A stretch of DNA of 64,000 nt, from NCBI RefSeq assembly GCF_000711235.1, contig NZ_JOMI01000005.1:62001-126000 (forward strand), written 5' to 3'. This document shows, piece after piece, positions 31,483 to 41,077 of the stretch. Numbering within the stretch: position 1 is the stretch's first letter; the number at the start of each line of letters is the position of its first letter. The DNA comes from Prevotella sp. 10(H). GTDB taxonomy: Bacteria; Bacteroidota; Bacteroidia; Bacteroidales; Dysgonomonadaceae. Made by a program: the position numbers and the translations under genes. A model generated the notes under the pieces. It did no database searches. It was not told where the DNA came from and saw only the letters and a program-made list of their open reading frames with translations.

Positions 31483-34400
31483 TTAATTCACTTTGAACAC
31501 AAGATTTTCATTTTCTACCAGATAATCAATAAGTTCCTGTTTTACATTTATTTTAAAATTACGAGAAAACAGCTCAACTTTCATGTTTCGCTCACCGTCG
31601 ACTACCTGAAAGTATAACAATGAATTACCCGGATTGTTCTTGGTTAATGTTGACAATTCCTCAACCATTTGTGTATTCATATCATGCAATGGTAAGGTAA
31701 TAGTAATTTTTTCTATCAATTTGTCCTTAACGTCGGGCAAAAGCTGAATTGAAAATATTTTGAGTTCGAATTGATTCTGGTCATATCGCCTTGGCTGAAC
31801 CTTGCCTTTGATATATACATATAATCCGGGACGTCCATACTTTCCGAAATTTATATAATCGTCTCCAAAAAGAGGAATTTCGCCGCTTCCTGTAAAATCT
31901 TCTATTCGTATTATCATAAAAGGCTTTCCGGTCTTTGTTATTCCTTCACGAACAGCAGATACAAGTCCGCCAAATGAAACCTCTTTATTCTTCAATGCAT
32001 CTTTATCTTCGATATCCGCCATGCCCAAATTACACACGTAACTCAAAACGATCTTATATTCATCGAGCGGATGAGCAGACAGATATATTCCAATCAGTTC
32101 ACGTTCTTTATTCAACCGTTCAAGGTCTGACCATTTTTCCACCTTTGGTATTTCCGGATGAGCTATATCAAACGAAGTATCTCCGCCGAATAAAGAATTG
32201 GCTGCAGTATTCTTATCAAGCTGATATTTATTTCCATAACGGATAAGCATATCGATAAATGCTTCTCCTTTCCCGTTCAAACCAAAGAACTGTTCTCTCG
32301 AAATCTCTGAAAAATTATCGAATGCTCCGGCAAGAGCCAATGATTCTATATTCTTTCTGTTACAAGAACTAAGATTTACACGTTCTACGAAATCAAATAT
32401 ATTTTTAAATGGCCCATTCTTCTCCCTTTCTTCGATAATATTCATTACGGCACCCTCTCCTACTCCTTTTACAGCAGCCAGACCAAAACGTATATCGCCT
32501 GCCTTATTTACCGAGAATTTAAGATAGGACTCGTTTACATCAGGCCCTAGAACACTCATATTCACGGCTTTACACTCATCCATGAATTTGGTGATTTCTG
32601 TTATATTAGATAGATTTCGGGAAAGGACGGCAGCCATATATTCCGACGGATAATTAGCTTTCAGCCATGCAGTCTGATAGGCTACCCACGAATAACATGT
32701 AGCATGCGATTTATTGAAAGCATACGATGCAAATTTCTCCCAGTCGGCCCATATCTTATCCAATGTTTTTTTAGCATGTCCGTTTTTAGTTCCGCCTGCA
32801 ATGAATTTTTCTTTCAGGGCATTCATTTTATCAATCAGCTTCTTACCCATTGCCTTACGTAATTCATCCGACTGACCTCTGGTAAAATCGGCTAATAATC
32901 GGGACAAAAGCATGACCTGTTCCTGATATACCGTGATGCCATACGTATCGTTCAGGTATCGCTCCATAATCGGGATATCGTAGCTGATTTCTTCCCGTCC
33001 GTGCTTCCGTGCAATGAACGAGGGAATATAGTCCATAGGTCCCGGACGATATAAGGCATTCATGGCAATCAGGTCTTCGAATTTGGTCGGCTGCAGTTCT
33101 TTGAGGTATTTCTGCATTCCGGCAGACTCGAACTGGAATGTTCCTGTTGTTTTCCCCTGACTGTATAATTCATATGTTTTAGGGTCTTCCAACGATATTT
33201 TATCAATATCGATTGTTTCTCCGGTAGTATGCTTTATATTTTCTACTGCTTCCTTTATAATAGACAAGGTTTTGAGACCTAAAAAGTCCATTTTTATCAG
33301 GCCTGTTTCTTCAATTACCGTACCTTCATATTGTGTCACCAATATATTTTCTCCCGTTTCCTTATCTTCTGCAGTACTTACCGGAACAATATCTGATATG
33401 GCCTGTTGTCCGATAATTATACCGCAGGCATGTACTCCCGTATTACGCACATTACCTTCCAGCATCTGCGCATATTTCAGTGTATCGCGCATTACAGGAT
33501 CTGGACTGTTTGCTGCATCTTTCAGCTCGGGTACGTATTCAATAGCATCGCGTAAGGTAACCTTCTTTTTATCGGGTATACGATCCGGAACATACCTAGC
33601 CAAGCGGTTCGATTCGGCTAAAGGAAGTTTCTGCACACGCGCCACATCCTTAATTGCCGATTTGGTAGCCATTGTACCATATGTGATAATATGCGCCACA
33701 CGCTCCTGTCCATATTTTTCGGTTACCCATTTCAATACTTTTCCGCGACCGTCATCATCGAAGTCTATATCGATATCGGGCATCGATATACGGTCAGGAT
33801 TGAGGAAACGTTCGAACAGCAGGTCGTATTTAATAGGGTCTATATCTGTAATCCCCAGACAGTAAGCAACAGCGGAACCTGCAGCCGAACCACGACCCGG
33901 GCCGACAGCGACCCCCATCTCTCGTGCTGCAGCAATAAAATCTTGAACAATGAGGAAGTATCCGGGAAAACCCATTGTCTTCATCGTGTTGAGTTCGAAA
34001 TCGAGCCGTTCTGCAGTTTCGGCATCCCTGTCCTTTCCATATCTCTTATCTGCACCTATCATGGTAAGATGACGAAGATAATCGGATTCCAGTTTGATAC
34101 GGATTACTTTATCATAGCCACCCAGACGCTTATACTCCTTTTCTCCGAATTCGAGTATAAGGTCTTCTTCGCTATACATTATCTTGTAGCCTTCTTCTGT
34201 TCCGAATGAAGCATCAATAGTAAAAAACGGCATCAAAGCATCGGAATCAATAGAATAATATTCTACTTTATCCGCTATCTCCTGCGTATTTACTAAAGCT
34301 TCGGGATGATCAGGGAACAATTGGTTCATTTCGGCAGTTGTTTTCAGCCATTCCTGCTTAGTATAGCGCATCCTGTTAGGATCGTCGAAATCTTTTCCGG

Positions 34401-35232
34401 TACTTAAACATATCAAACGGTCATGAGCGTCTGCATCTTCTTCATCCACAAAATGGACATCATTTGTGGCAATTAATTTGACGTTGAATTTCTCGCTCAA
34501 CTTTACCAGTTCGGCATTTACTTTCTGCTGCAAGGGATATGCTTCGGCATTAGCATCAGCACGGTTCGTTTTATGACGCTGTAGTTCCAGATAAAAATCA
34601 TCCCCGAAAAGGTCTTTAAACCATTGAACAGCTTTCTCTGTTTCTTCTATTTCCCCTGCCTGTATCTTTTTGGGTATTTCGCCACCAAGACAAGCAGATG
34701 AAACAATCAAACCTTCATGATATTTTTCAAGCAACTCTTTATCAATACGGGGACGCATATAATACCCTTCAGTCCAAGAATGCGACACCATTTTTATCAG
34801 GTTTTTATACCCTGTCAAATTTTTAGCTAAAACCACTAAATGCCAGCCGCTCATATCGGGCTTGCCTTCTTTCAATGTCCTTTTCCGCCGGGCTACATAA
34901 CACTCACACCCTATAATCGGCTTGAATTTTTTAGCTTCTTCATCCTGAATCTTAATTTTGAGTTCTCCAATTTTTTCTCCGTTGCCTTCCTGCGCTTCTT
35001 GCTCGAGTTTTTTAATCTCAGCTTTCAGCTCTTTAATCGCACTATCATATTTGGAGTTTTTTTTCTTCACATAATTGTAAAACTCCTTGACTCCAAACAT
35101 AGCGCCATGGTCAGTGAGGGCGATACCTTTCATTCCGTCGGCCATAGCCTTATCGACAAGATTCTGGATACTTGCCTGCCCGTCGAGCAGGGAATACTGG
35201 GAATGGACGTGTAGATGTACAAAATTACTCAT
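31483..35232 (-). CDS. dnaE: DNA polymerase III subunit alpha
   Basis: This 1249-residue protein is the replicative polymerase catalytic subunit. The PHP domain opens the protein (FVHLHVHSQYSLLDG). The palm carries the catalytic motif PDIDIDF with D486 and D488. Fingers, the beta-clamp/helix-hairpin-helix part and an OB fold follow (about 1015-1100, VSFGGLVSAVREGITKTGKP). An insertion rich in Lys and Glu at about residues 64-92 (IKELKAEIKKLEQEAQ and onwards), predicted to form a short coiled coil, lies inside the PHP domain; I believe this is a feature of the Bacteroidota enzyme. Length and motifs are complete. Confidence 0.97.
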   Translation of the reverse strand: MSNFVHLHVHSQYSLLDGQASIQNLVDKAMADGMKGIALTDHGAMFGVKEFYNYVKKKNSKYDSAIKELKAEIKKLEQEAQEGNGEKIGELKIKIQDEEAKKFKPIIGCECYVARRKRTLKEGKPDMSGWHLVVLAKNLTGYKNLIKMVSHSWTEGYYMRPRIDKELLEKYHEGLIVSSACLGGEIPKKIQAGEIEETEKAVQWFKDLFGDDFYLELQRHKTNRADANAEAYPLQQKVNAELVKLSEKFNVKLIATNDVHFVDEEDADAHDRLICLSTGKDFDDPNRMRYTKQEWLKTTAEMNQLFPDHPEALVNTQEIADKVEYYSIDSDALMPFFTIDASFGTEEGYKIMYSEEDLILEFGEKEYKRLGGYDKVIRIKLESDYLRHLTMIGADKRYGKDRDAETAERLDFELNTMKTMGFPGYFLIVQDFIAAAREMGVAVGPGRGSAAGSAVAYCLGITDIDPIKYDLLFERFLNPDRISMPDIDIDFDDDGRGKVLKWVTEKYGQERVAHIITYGTMATKSAIKDVARVQKLPLAESNRLARYVPDRIPDKKKVTLRDAIEYVPELKDAANSPDPVMRDTLKYAQMLEGNVRNTGVHACGIIIGQQAISDIVPVSTAEDKETGENILVTQYEGTVIEETGLIKMDFLGLKTLSIIKEAVENIKHTTGETIDIDKISLEDPKTYELYSQGKTTGTFQFESAGMQKYLKELQPTKFEDLIAMNALYRPGPMDYIPSFIARKHGREEISYDIPIMERYLNDTYGITVYQEQVMLLSRLLADFTRGQSDELRKAMGKKLIDKMNALKEKFIAGGTKNGHAKKTLDKIWADWEKFASYAFNKSHATCYSWVAYQTAWLKANYPSEYMAAVLSRNLSNITEITKFMDECKAVNMSVLGPDVNESYLKFSVNKAGDIRFGLAAVKGVGEGAVMNIIEEREKNGPFKNIFDFVERVNLSSCNRKNIESLALAGAFDNFSEISREQFFGLNGKGEAFIDMLIRYGNKYQLDKNTAANSLFGGDTSFDIAHPEIPKVEKWSDLERLNKERELIGIYLSAHPLDEYKIVLSYVCNLGMADIEDKDALKNKEVSFGGLVSAVREGITKTGKPFMIIRIEDFTGSGEIPLFGDDYINFGKYGRPGLYVYIKGKVQPRRYDQNQFELKIFSIQLLPDVKDKLIEKITITLPLHDMNTQMVEELSTLTKNNPGNSLLYFQVVDGERNMKVELFSRNFKINVKQELIDYLVENENLVFKVN

Positions 35233-35545
35233 AAAATTTATTAGCTTTTCAGGATTTGTAAAGTTACAACAATATGAAGCCGGATAAAATAAAAATTACA
35301 TACAGTTTTCAACAGGCAGGCTTTTTTAATAATTAAATAAGTTAATACTATCATTATAAATAAGTATCGAATGTATCTATGCTTCATTAAAAATAAATAT
35401 GATACAACTCCTAAAAACATTTTTTACAAAGATGTATCCGTTCTGATTATTTCAAATATTTTTTTGTTATACTTGCAGCAGCAAAAGGATAATAAAAGGA
35501 AACTATACACGTTTATAAGATAATAAAAAGACCAGGCACTAGTTT
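35233..35545. other. Divergent intergenic region of dnaE
   Basis: About 310 nt separate dnaE (-) from a secreted-protein gene (+). A one-mismatch -7 box for dnaE (TAACTTTA on the minus strand, 35259-35266) is visible. On the plus strand only TATACTTG (35468-35475) resembles a -7 box. Nothing else was recognised. Confidence 0.4.
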
Positions 35546-36307
35546 ATGAAGAGATTAGGATTATTACTTTTAACCGGCAGTTTATTGGTCGGACAGATTA
35601 TAATTGCACAAACGAAACAGCTTGTCCAAATCGACTCGAAGCAGACAAAAGAGGTAATAAATCTGAAGTATAATAACAAAAACCAACTTGTCTACTTTGA
35701 CGAAAAAGGTGTAGCTACCTATAAAGAATTCACATTCAAATATGATAAATCGACGAATATCCTTACCGAATGTACGATGAATCAGGATAGAGGGGAATTG
35801 ATCATAAATTATAAATATACATACAACGGGAATACTGTGACCGAAGAAGCCACCAGTTCGGGTAAACAGATTAAAGAAAAGAAAATCGTAGATATTCTTG
35901 ACATACATATCGATAACAAAGGACGCCTTACTAAAACGGTTTTCGAGGATGGAAAACCATGGGAACAATTTGACTATGATGACAATGATAATCTTGTTTC
36001 ATATGCTCAAAATTCTGCACTCGATAACGGTAAGAAGATAGTTGTCTCCAAGTATAACAATGACAAATCCGCATTCCTGAGTATTGAAAGTATTCCGGCA
36101 TGGTTTTGGGGGTGGCACATCAACAGCATGAAATGGAGTAGCAACTTTATCGGCAAAAATAATCCGAATGAAATTGCCACAGAAGATCCCCGCTTCGGAA
36201 GCGATACGATTGAAATAACCTATGAATATGATACGGATGGCTATCCGGTAAAGCAATTCTATAATGGTGAACTAGTTCGGGAGTTCACATATAAAATCAC
36301 CAAATAA
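35546..36307 (+). CDS. Secreted protein with RHS/YD-like strand repeats, function unknown
   Basis: This 253-residue protein has a signal peptide (MKRLGLLLLTGSLLVGQIII, cut near AQ). The mature part is built of short repeated strands with Tyr-Asp and Lys-Tyr pairs, such as LKYNNKNQLVYF, FKYDKSTNIL, FDYDDNDNLVSYA and YEYDTDGYPVKQFY. These resemble RHS/YD repeats or DUF4595-type sequences, which form elongated beta structures. It has no catalytic signature and probably sits in the periplasm or on the surface. The function is not predictable. Confidence 0.7.
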   Translation: MKRLGLLLLTGSLLVGQIIIAQTKQLVQIDSKQTKEVINLKYNNKNQLVYFDEKGVATYKEFTFKYDKSTNILTECTMNQDRGELIINYKYTYNGNTVTEEATSSGKQIKEKKIVDILDIHIDNKGRLTKTVFEDGKPWEQFDYDDNDNLVSYAQNSALDNGKKIVVSKYNNDKSAFLSIESIPAWFWGWHINSMKWSSNFIGKNNPNEIATEDPRFGSDTIEITYEYDTDGYPVKQFYNGELVREFTYKITK

Positions 36308-36367
36308 AATACTTTTTTCTCAGTCATTATTTTTAATATAAATCAATAGATTATTAACATTCACTTA

Positions 36368-36384
36368 TATTAGTAATACTAATA
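36368..36384. promoter_or_regulatory. 17-bp palindrome upstream of the six-hairpin protein
   Basis: TATTAGTAATACTAATA has two perfect 8-bp arms around one central base. A second, imperfectly spaced palindrome GTTAA-ACGA-TTAAC follows at 36405-36418, 10 nt before the ATG. Both look like operator sites; no regulator is identified. Confidence 0.45.
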
Positions 36385-36428
36385 ATATTTTACAGCAACA
36401 TCAAGTTAAACGATTAACTTATATATCT

Positions 36429-38495
36429 ATGAAAACACAAATAAAAATAATTTTTGTATGTTTTGCATTTAATATTTATTTTATTAACCTGATAGCTCAA
36501 GATCAGATACCAATTTCTTTCGAGCCGTATGTAAAATCACTCACTTACGGGAATATCAGTAATATTGCTCCTAAACAGACAATACAATTTTTAAACGATC
36601 GCATATTGCATATAAAGTTAGAATATAACTTGACCGAAGATATACAGGAGGATGACTATCAAATAAACATTACACCTGCATTTAAGCCTGATTTTAGCTG
36701 GGCACCTCACCTTACCCCTACCGACCGGCATGTAATAGATCAGCATGTATTCCGCTCTCCCGCAATGATCGTTTCTGACAAAAAGAAAGTTTTAACAATA
36801 ATCCCCGATATAGGTATTTTAAAGAAAGGCTCACAGATGAGATGGTATATGGATATGGATGCCCCCAATAATATACTGACACTTGGTATGAGCAATAGCA
36901 GGGTCAGCGACCATGTATTATATGAAAAAACACCGGGTGCACGATACAATAAAGGGGTTGTAGAGTTTGGATTTTACATAATTATATCCTCTGATATAAA
37001 AGATATTCAAAATCCATTCAGGACACCTTTATCTTTTTTCTGGGAAAGATGGGGACATCAATTATATGAATCGGGCAATCCGGTCAAAGGTGATCTCGAG
37101 CCCTACGTAAAACATACTTATAACTGGGCTTTTTCGACATGGAAAAACAGTGTTTGGCAGCAATTTTCTTTAAATGGCAAAGATGTAGGTGCGCCTGTAT
37201 TCATAGTGAACGTTACACAGAGTCCAAATTACCCGGGGAAAGCAAACGAAAGGGAATTCCGGTCAATATGGAATCAGGCATGGTTCAACTCGTTGCGCTC
37301 GGCAAGCGGCTTGTATAGGTATGCCCGACGTACGAAAAATCAGGAGTTGTTGAAAAAAGCTAATATGACAAAAGAGCTAGCCTTGTCATTTCCTATGAAA
37401 GAAGGATTTTTCTATGGACTGATAGCTGCCGAAATGGAGCAAAAAGAAACAGACGGGAAGAGATATAATATATGTAAAGGTTGGGATACCTATTATTGGG
37501 GCAATTCTAACAGGAATCCTTATACCCATGATCCGCGTAAAGCACCATTCCATATTCTGGATATGAGTTGGACTGCATTACAAATGCTTCGTTGGTATGA
37601 AGATCTGGAAAAGGATGAAAGATTATTACAGTACGCAGAAACATATGCTAAATCCCTTATAAAAACACAAGATACAAAAGGGTTTTTCCCCGGCTGGCTC
37701 GATATAGAAACACTCCAGCCAATGGAGCATTTAAATGAATCGCCCGAAACTTCCATGTCTGTTACTTTCTTACTCAAACTGGCACAATTAACAGGTAACA
37801 AAACCTATAAAAATGCTGCCGAAAGAGGGCTAAAAGCTGTAATATCGGAAATAATCCCGACCGGAAGATGGGAAGATTTTGAAACATACTGGTCATGCTG
37901 CCGTATAGGTACTCCGGACTGGATAGGTAAAAAAGTTTCCAGAAATAATATGTATAAGCAATGTAACTTTTCCATGTTTTGGACTGCGGAAGCCTTACTT
38001 GAATTTTATAAAGAAGCAGGGAATAAATCATATCTGGAATACGGAAAAAGGACACTGGACGAGATGCTGATGACACAATCATCATGGCAACCGCCTTATA
38101 TCTATGTAAATGCTCTCGGTGGATTCGGAGTAATGAACACTGACGGAGAATGGAACGACTCGCGTGGAAGCCTTTTTGCTGAACTTATACTTGAATATGC
38201 AAAAATAACAGATACAGAAGAATATAAAGAGAGAGGCATAGCAGCTCTCAAATCATCACTTACCATGATGTACTGTCCGGAAAATCCTGTTACAAAAGCT
38301 CAATGGGAAAAGGTGTGGCCTTTTTTCAATGAAAAAGACTACGGATTCACTATGGAAAATTACGGGCATGGCGGGCATACTGCACCTGAAGGCGAAGGAA
38401 TGGGTGAATTTACCATTTACGATTGGGGCAATGGCGCTGCATCGGAAGCCTACAATCGAATCATAGATAAATATGGTAAAGACTATTTAGAATAA
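36429..38495 (+). CDS. Secreted six-hairpin (alpha/alpha-barrel) glycosidase-like protein
   Basis: This 688-residue protein carries a signal peptide (cut after LIAQ). An N-terminal beta-rich domain (about 25-210) is followed by a helical region with repeated Trp- and Tyr-rich hairpins (about 225-685), for example WNQAWFNSLRSASGLYRYAR, WTALQMLRWYEDL, WTAEALLEFYKEAGN and SRGSLFAELILEYAK. This matches the architecture of (alpha/alpha)6 glycoside hydrolases and polysaccharide lyases. Conserved-looking acidic spots include DTYYWGNSNRNPYTHDPR and EWNDSRGS. I cannot assign a CAZy family. Two palindromes precede it, and no SusC/D genes are close. Confidence 0.6.
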   Translation: MKTQIKIIFVCFAFNIYFINLIAQDQIPISFEPYVKSLTYGNISNIAPKQTIQFLNDRILHIKLEYNLTEDIQEDDYQINITPAFKPDFSWAPHLTPTDRHVIDQHVFRSPAMIVSDKKKVLTIIPDIGILKKGSQMRWYMDMDAPNNILTLGMSNSRVSDHVLYEKTPGARYNKGVVEFGFYIIISSDIKDIQNPFRTPLSFFWERWGHQLYESGNPVKGDLEPYVKHTYNWAFSTWKNSVWQQFSLNGKDVGAPVFIVNVTQSPNYPGKANEREFRSIWNQAWFNSLRSASGLYRYARRTKNQELLKKANMTKELALSFPMKEGFFYGLIAAEMEQKETDGKRYNICKGWDTYYWGNSNRNPYTHDPRKAPFHILDMSWTALQMLRWYEDLEKDERLLQYAETYAKSLIKTQDTKGFFPGWLDIETLQPMEHLNESPETSMSVTFLLKLAQLTGNKTYKNAAERGLKAVISEIIPTGRWEDFETYWSCCRIGTPDWIGKKVSRNNMYKQCNFSMFWTAEALLEFYKEAGNKSYLEYGKRTLDEMLMTQSSWQPPYIYVNALGGFGVMNTDGEWNDSRGSLFAELILEYAKITDTEEYKERGIAALKSSLTMMYCPENPVTKAQWEKVWPFFNEKDYGFTMENYGHGGHTAPEGEGMGEFTIYDWGNGAASEAYNRIIDKYGKDYLE

Positions 38496-38582
38496 CGATT
38501 ATTAAACATTTGAAAGACTATAAATATGGCATTATGACAAAATAGGCTTAAAATATCTTCAGTTACATAAGAATCTTTTTAT

Positions 38583-39581
38583 CTATTTTAAAAAATCTAT
38601 CAACGGATTGATAAACCTGTCAAAAGCCTCTATATGTGGAAGGTGACCGACATTATCCAGTTCTACCAGTGTGGAATTAGGTATTTTATCTCTCGTCTCT
38701 TTTCCTAAATTCTGATATAGCCCCATCTTTTCCTTAATGTCTTCATCCTTGACTTTATCCTTACCTATAGCGGTGCGGTCGCGGGTGCCTATAATTAATA
38801 ATGTGGGTGCTTTGATATTTTTGAATTCATAAACAACCGGCTGTGTAAAGATCATATCGGATGTTTGGGCATTATTCATCGCTACTACAGGGTATTGAGG
38901 ATCTTTTATCCAACCAGTCAGAAGATATACCCACTCATCGTATTCAGGTTTCCATTTATTATCGTAATAAAATCTCGATTGGTATTCTTTTGCCGTCTCA
39001 TAATTGGTTTTCAATTCTGTCTGATAATTTTCATCGATAGTCGAGTAAGGCACTACAAGCTTCCAGTCTTCAAGTCCTATCGGGTTTTCAAGAATAAGTT
39101 TCTCTACCGTTTCAGGATACATCAGAGCAAATCTGGTTGCTACCATTCCACCCATCGAATGACCTAACAGATATATTTTATCGATCTGAAGTTTATCCAA
39201 AACCGCCTTTGTATTAAAAGCTAATTGCTGAAATGTAAACTGATATCCTACAAGTTTGGTTGATTTACCGAATCCGATCTGATCGGGAACTATTACCCGG
39301 TAACCTTCTTTGGTTAAGGCCTCTATTGTTGTTTTCCAATACGCCCCGTTAAAGTTCTTACCATGTAGTAACACTACTGTTTTTCCATTTCTATTTGAAG
39401 GATGAACATCCATGAAAGCCATTTTGAGGCTTTTACCCTGACTTTCAAAATCAAGATATTGGACTTCGTACGGGTATTGGTAATTAGATAAATTAATATC
39501 TAAAACAGGCTTATCTCCTTGTGCTGAAACTACTGATGAAATTAAGAACGTAAAGAGGAATAATGATATATATTTTCTCAT
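38583..39581 (-). CDS. Secreted alpha/beta-hydrolase
   Basis: This 332-residue serine hydrolase has a signal peptide (MRKYISLFLFTFLISSVVSA). The oxyanion segment VVLLHGKNFNGAYW is followed by the nucleophile elbow GHSMGG (S142), the acid D268 in IIGTRDRTA and the His H313 in VGHLPHIEAF, giving a complete triad. It resembles periplasmic proline iminopeptidase and esterase-type enzymes, but the substrate is not determined. A -7 box lies about 93 nt upstream, overlapping the divergent yihY promoter region. Confidence 0.88.
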   Translation of the reverse strand: MRKYISLFLFTFLISSVVSAQGDKPVLDINLSNYQYPYEVQYLDFESQGKSLKMAFMDVHPSNRNGKTVVLLHGKNFNGAYWKTTIEALTKEGYRVIVPDQIGFGKSTKLVGYQFTFQQLAFNTKAVLDKLQIDKIYLLGHSMGGMVATRFALMYPETVEKLILENPIGLEDWKLVVPYSTIDENYQTELKTNYETAKEYQSRFYYDNKWKPEYDEWVYLLTGWIKDPQYPVVAMNNAQTSDMIFTQPVVYEFKNIKAPTLLIIGTRDRTAIGKDKVKDEDIKEKMGLYQNLGKETRDKIPNSTLVELDNVGHLPHIEAFDRFINPLIDFLK

Positions 39582-39640
39582 TGAAGGGTATATTCGTGAA
39601 TGAATCGAAATATCAGAATTATAACAATAAATAAGATAGT

Positions 39641-39671
39641 TTTGTTAATTGACAGCAGGAAGAGAAGTTTG
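39641..39671 (+). promoter_or_regulatory. Promoter of the yihY-barstar operon
   Basis: TTTG (39641-39644), a 19-nt spacer and GAAGTTTG (39664-39671, one mismatch to TAnnTTTG) end 43 nt before the ATG at 39715. Confidence 0.45.
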
Positions 39672-39673
39672 AA

Positions 39674-39681
39674 CAAAAGTA
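39674..39681 (-). promoter_or_regulatory. -7 box for the alpha/beta-hydrolase gene
   Basis: The minus strand reads TACTTTTG, matching TAnnTTTG, about 93 nt before the hydrolase ATG. It is adjacent to the divergent yihY -7 box, so the two promoters may interfere. Confidence 0.45.
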
Positions 39682-39714
39682 AAATTATAACGTTTTTATT
39701 AAAAAATAGCATAA

Positions 39715-40674
39715 ATGGAAGCACAAGCAACAAGTAAAAAACTGAACTTTCGGGTATTAGTCAAAATATTAAAAGATACAGTACAGGGATTCTTAGACGA
39801 TGATGTAATGCGACTGAGTGCATCGTTAGCCTATGCCACCCTGTTTTCAATAATCCCTTTTATTTCACTCCTGATTACAATAGGTACATTTTTCCATACC
39901 GATCTGGTAAATCAGTTGTATATACAGTTACAACCGATTGTAGGAACGGATGTTGTGGAGCAATTGCGGGCAATTATAGAAAATGCAAAAGAGACCGATT
40001 CTTCTACATTCGCAACTATCATCAGTTTAGGGGTCTCCATTTTCGGCGCAACCGCTATTTTTGCGGAAATACAAGGTTCATTGAATACCATCTGGGGAAT
40101 AAAGGCAGTACCTAAAAAGAGCTGGCTTAAGTATATCAAGAATCGTTTATTGTCTTTCTCTATTATCCTTATATTTGCCTTTATACTATTGATAACATTT
40201 AGTGTATCAAATATAATCAGTAGCCTGAGTGAGAGATTTATGTACAATTATCCCGACATAGCAGAATCGTTGGTCAAAGCTGTAGGCATATTACTGAATG
40301 TTGGTGTAACGGCTGTAATATTTGTAATGATTTTTAAGATTCTTCCCGATGCGAAAATAAAAAGTAAGGACGTTGTAGTCGGGGCACTGGTTACAACGTT
40401 ATTGTTCCTCGTAGGGCAATGGGCTATCTCTTTTTATATAAGCATTGCAGATGTAGGCTCTGTCTACGGAGCAGCAGCATTTATGGCAATTCTGGTCACA
40501 TGGATTTACTATTCTGCTATCATAATATACATAGGCGCAGAGTTCACCGAATCGTGGGCTAACGAAATGGGCGGCAGAATATTCCCTGATGAATTCGCCG
40601 TAACCACCAAGATAATCGAGATACACGAGGATAAGCCTCTGCAATCTGTCAATAAAGTCAAGATAGAGAAATAA
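39715..40674 (+). CDS. yihY: YihY/BrkB-family inner-membrane protein
   Basis: This 319-residue polytopic protein has about six membrane segments. Family signatures are RLSASLAYATLFSIIPFISLLITIG near the N-terminus (split in two by the first helix), the central IFGATAIFAEIQGSLNTIWG, and the C-terminal SVYGAAAFMAILVTWIYYSA and GAEFTESWA. The biochemical role of the family remains unclear; an old assignment as ribonuclease BN is wrong for this group. It is followed after 1 nt by a barstar-like gene, so the two are translated from one message. Confidence 0.92.
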   Translation: MEAQATSKKLNFRVLVKILKDTVQGFLDDDVMRLSASLAYATLFSIIPFISLLITIGTFFHTDLVNQLYIQLQPIVGTDVVEQLRAIIENAKETDSSTFATIISLGVSIFGATAIFAEIQGSLNTIWGIKAVPKKSWLKYIKNRLLSFSIILIFAFILLITFSVSNIISSLSERFMYNYPDIAESLVKAVGILLNVGVTAVIFVMIFKILPDAKIKSKDVVVGALVTTLLFLVGQWAISFYISIADVGSVYGAAAFMAILVTWIYYSAIIIYIGAEFTESWANEMGGRIFPDEFAVTTKIIEIHEDKPLQSVNKVKIEK

Positions 40675-40675
40675 T

Positions 40676-41068
40676 ATGACTAAGAAAATTACTATCGACG
40701 GTAATAATATACACGACATTCCTAGTTTTTATGAGGAAATAAACCGTGTATTTATGGCAGGTGAGGACTGGAAACTAGGTACCAGTCTGGATGCCCTCGA
40801 CGATATGCTCTATGGCGGGTTCGGTGCTATAAAAGGAAATGAAGACATTGAATTGATATGGATAAATTTTGAGCAGAACAAGAAAGATTTAGGATTGGAA
40901 TTAACAAAGACCTATTATAAAAATAAACTACATTTCCCCTCCATATTCAATACCGATTTTGTAAAAGAGAAACTCAACAAGTTGAATAACGGCACAGGGA
41001 AAACCTATTTCGATATTATACTCGAAATCATCAACAATCATAAGAATATCAGATTAGTCGCTTTATAG
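40676..41068 (+). CDS. Barstar-family protein (ribonuclease inhibitor-like)
   Basis: This 130-residue acidic cytoplasmic protein matches the barstar fold: ITIDGNNIHDIPSFYEEINR, then WKLGTSLDALDDMLYGGFG, the region that in barstar binds barnase, then ELIWINFEQNKKDLG and a final IRLVAL strand. It is longer than classical barstar (about 90 residues), with extra residues after the Leu-Asp-Ala-Leu helix. No barnase-type ribonuclease gene was recognised nearby. It overlaps the end of the yihY operon with a 1-nt gap. It may inhibit a ribonuclease encoded elsewhere or have another binding role. Confidence 0.82.
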   Translation: MTKKITIDGNNIHDIPSFYEEINRVFMAGEDWKLGTSLDALDDMLYGGFGAIKGNEDIELIWINFEQNKKDLGLELTKTYYKNKLHFPSIFNTDFVKEKLNKLNNGTGKTYFDIILEIINNHKNIRLVAL

Positions 41069-41077
41069 TTATACTCA

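Noticed and set aside
33272-33865. 197-residue plus-strand frame antisense to dnaE
   Set aside because: It mirrors a conserved part of DnaE; serine-rich composition is typical of a shadow frame.
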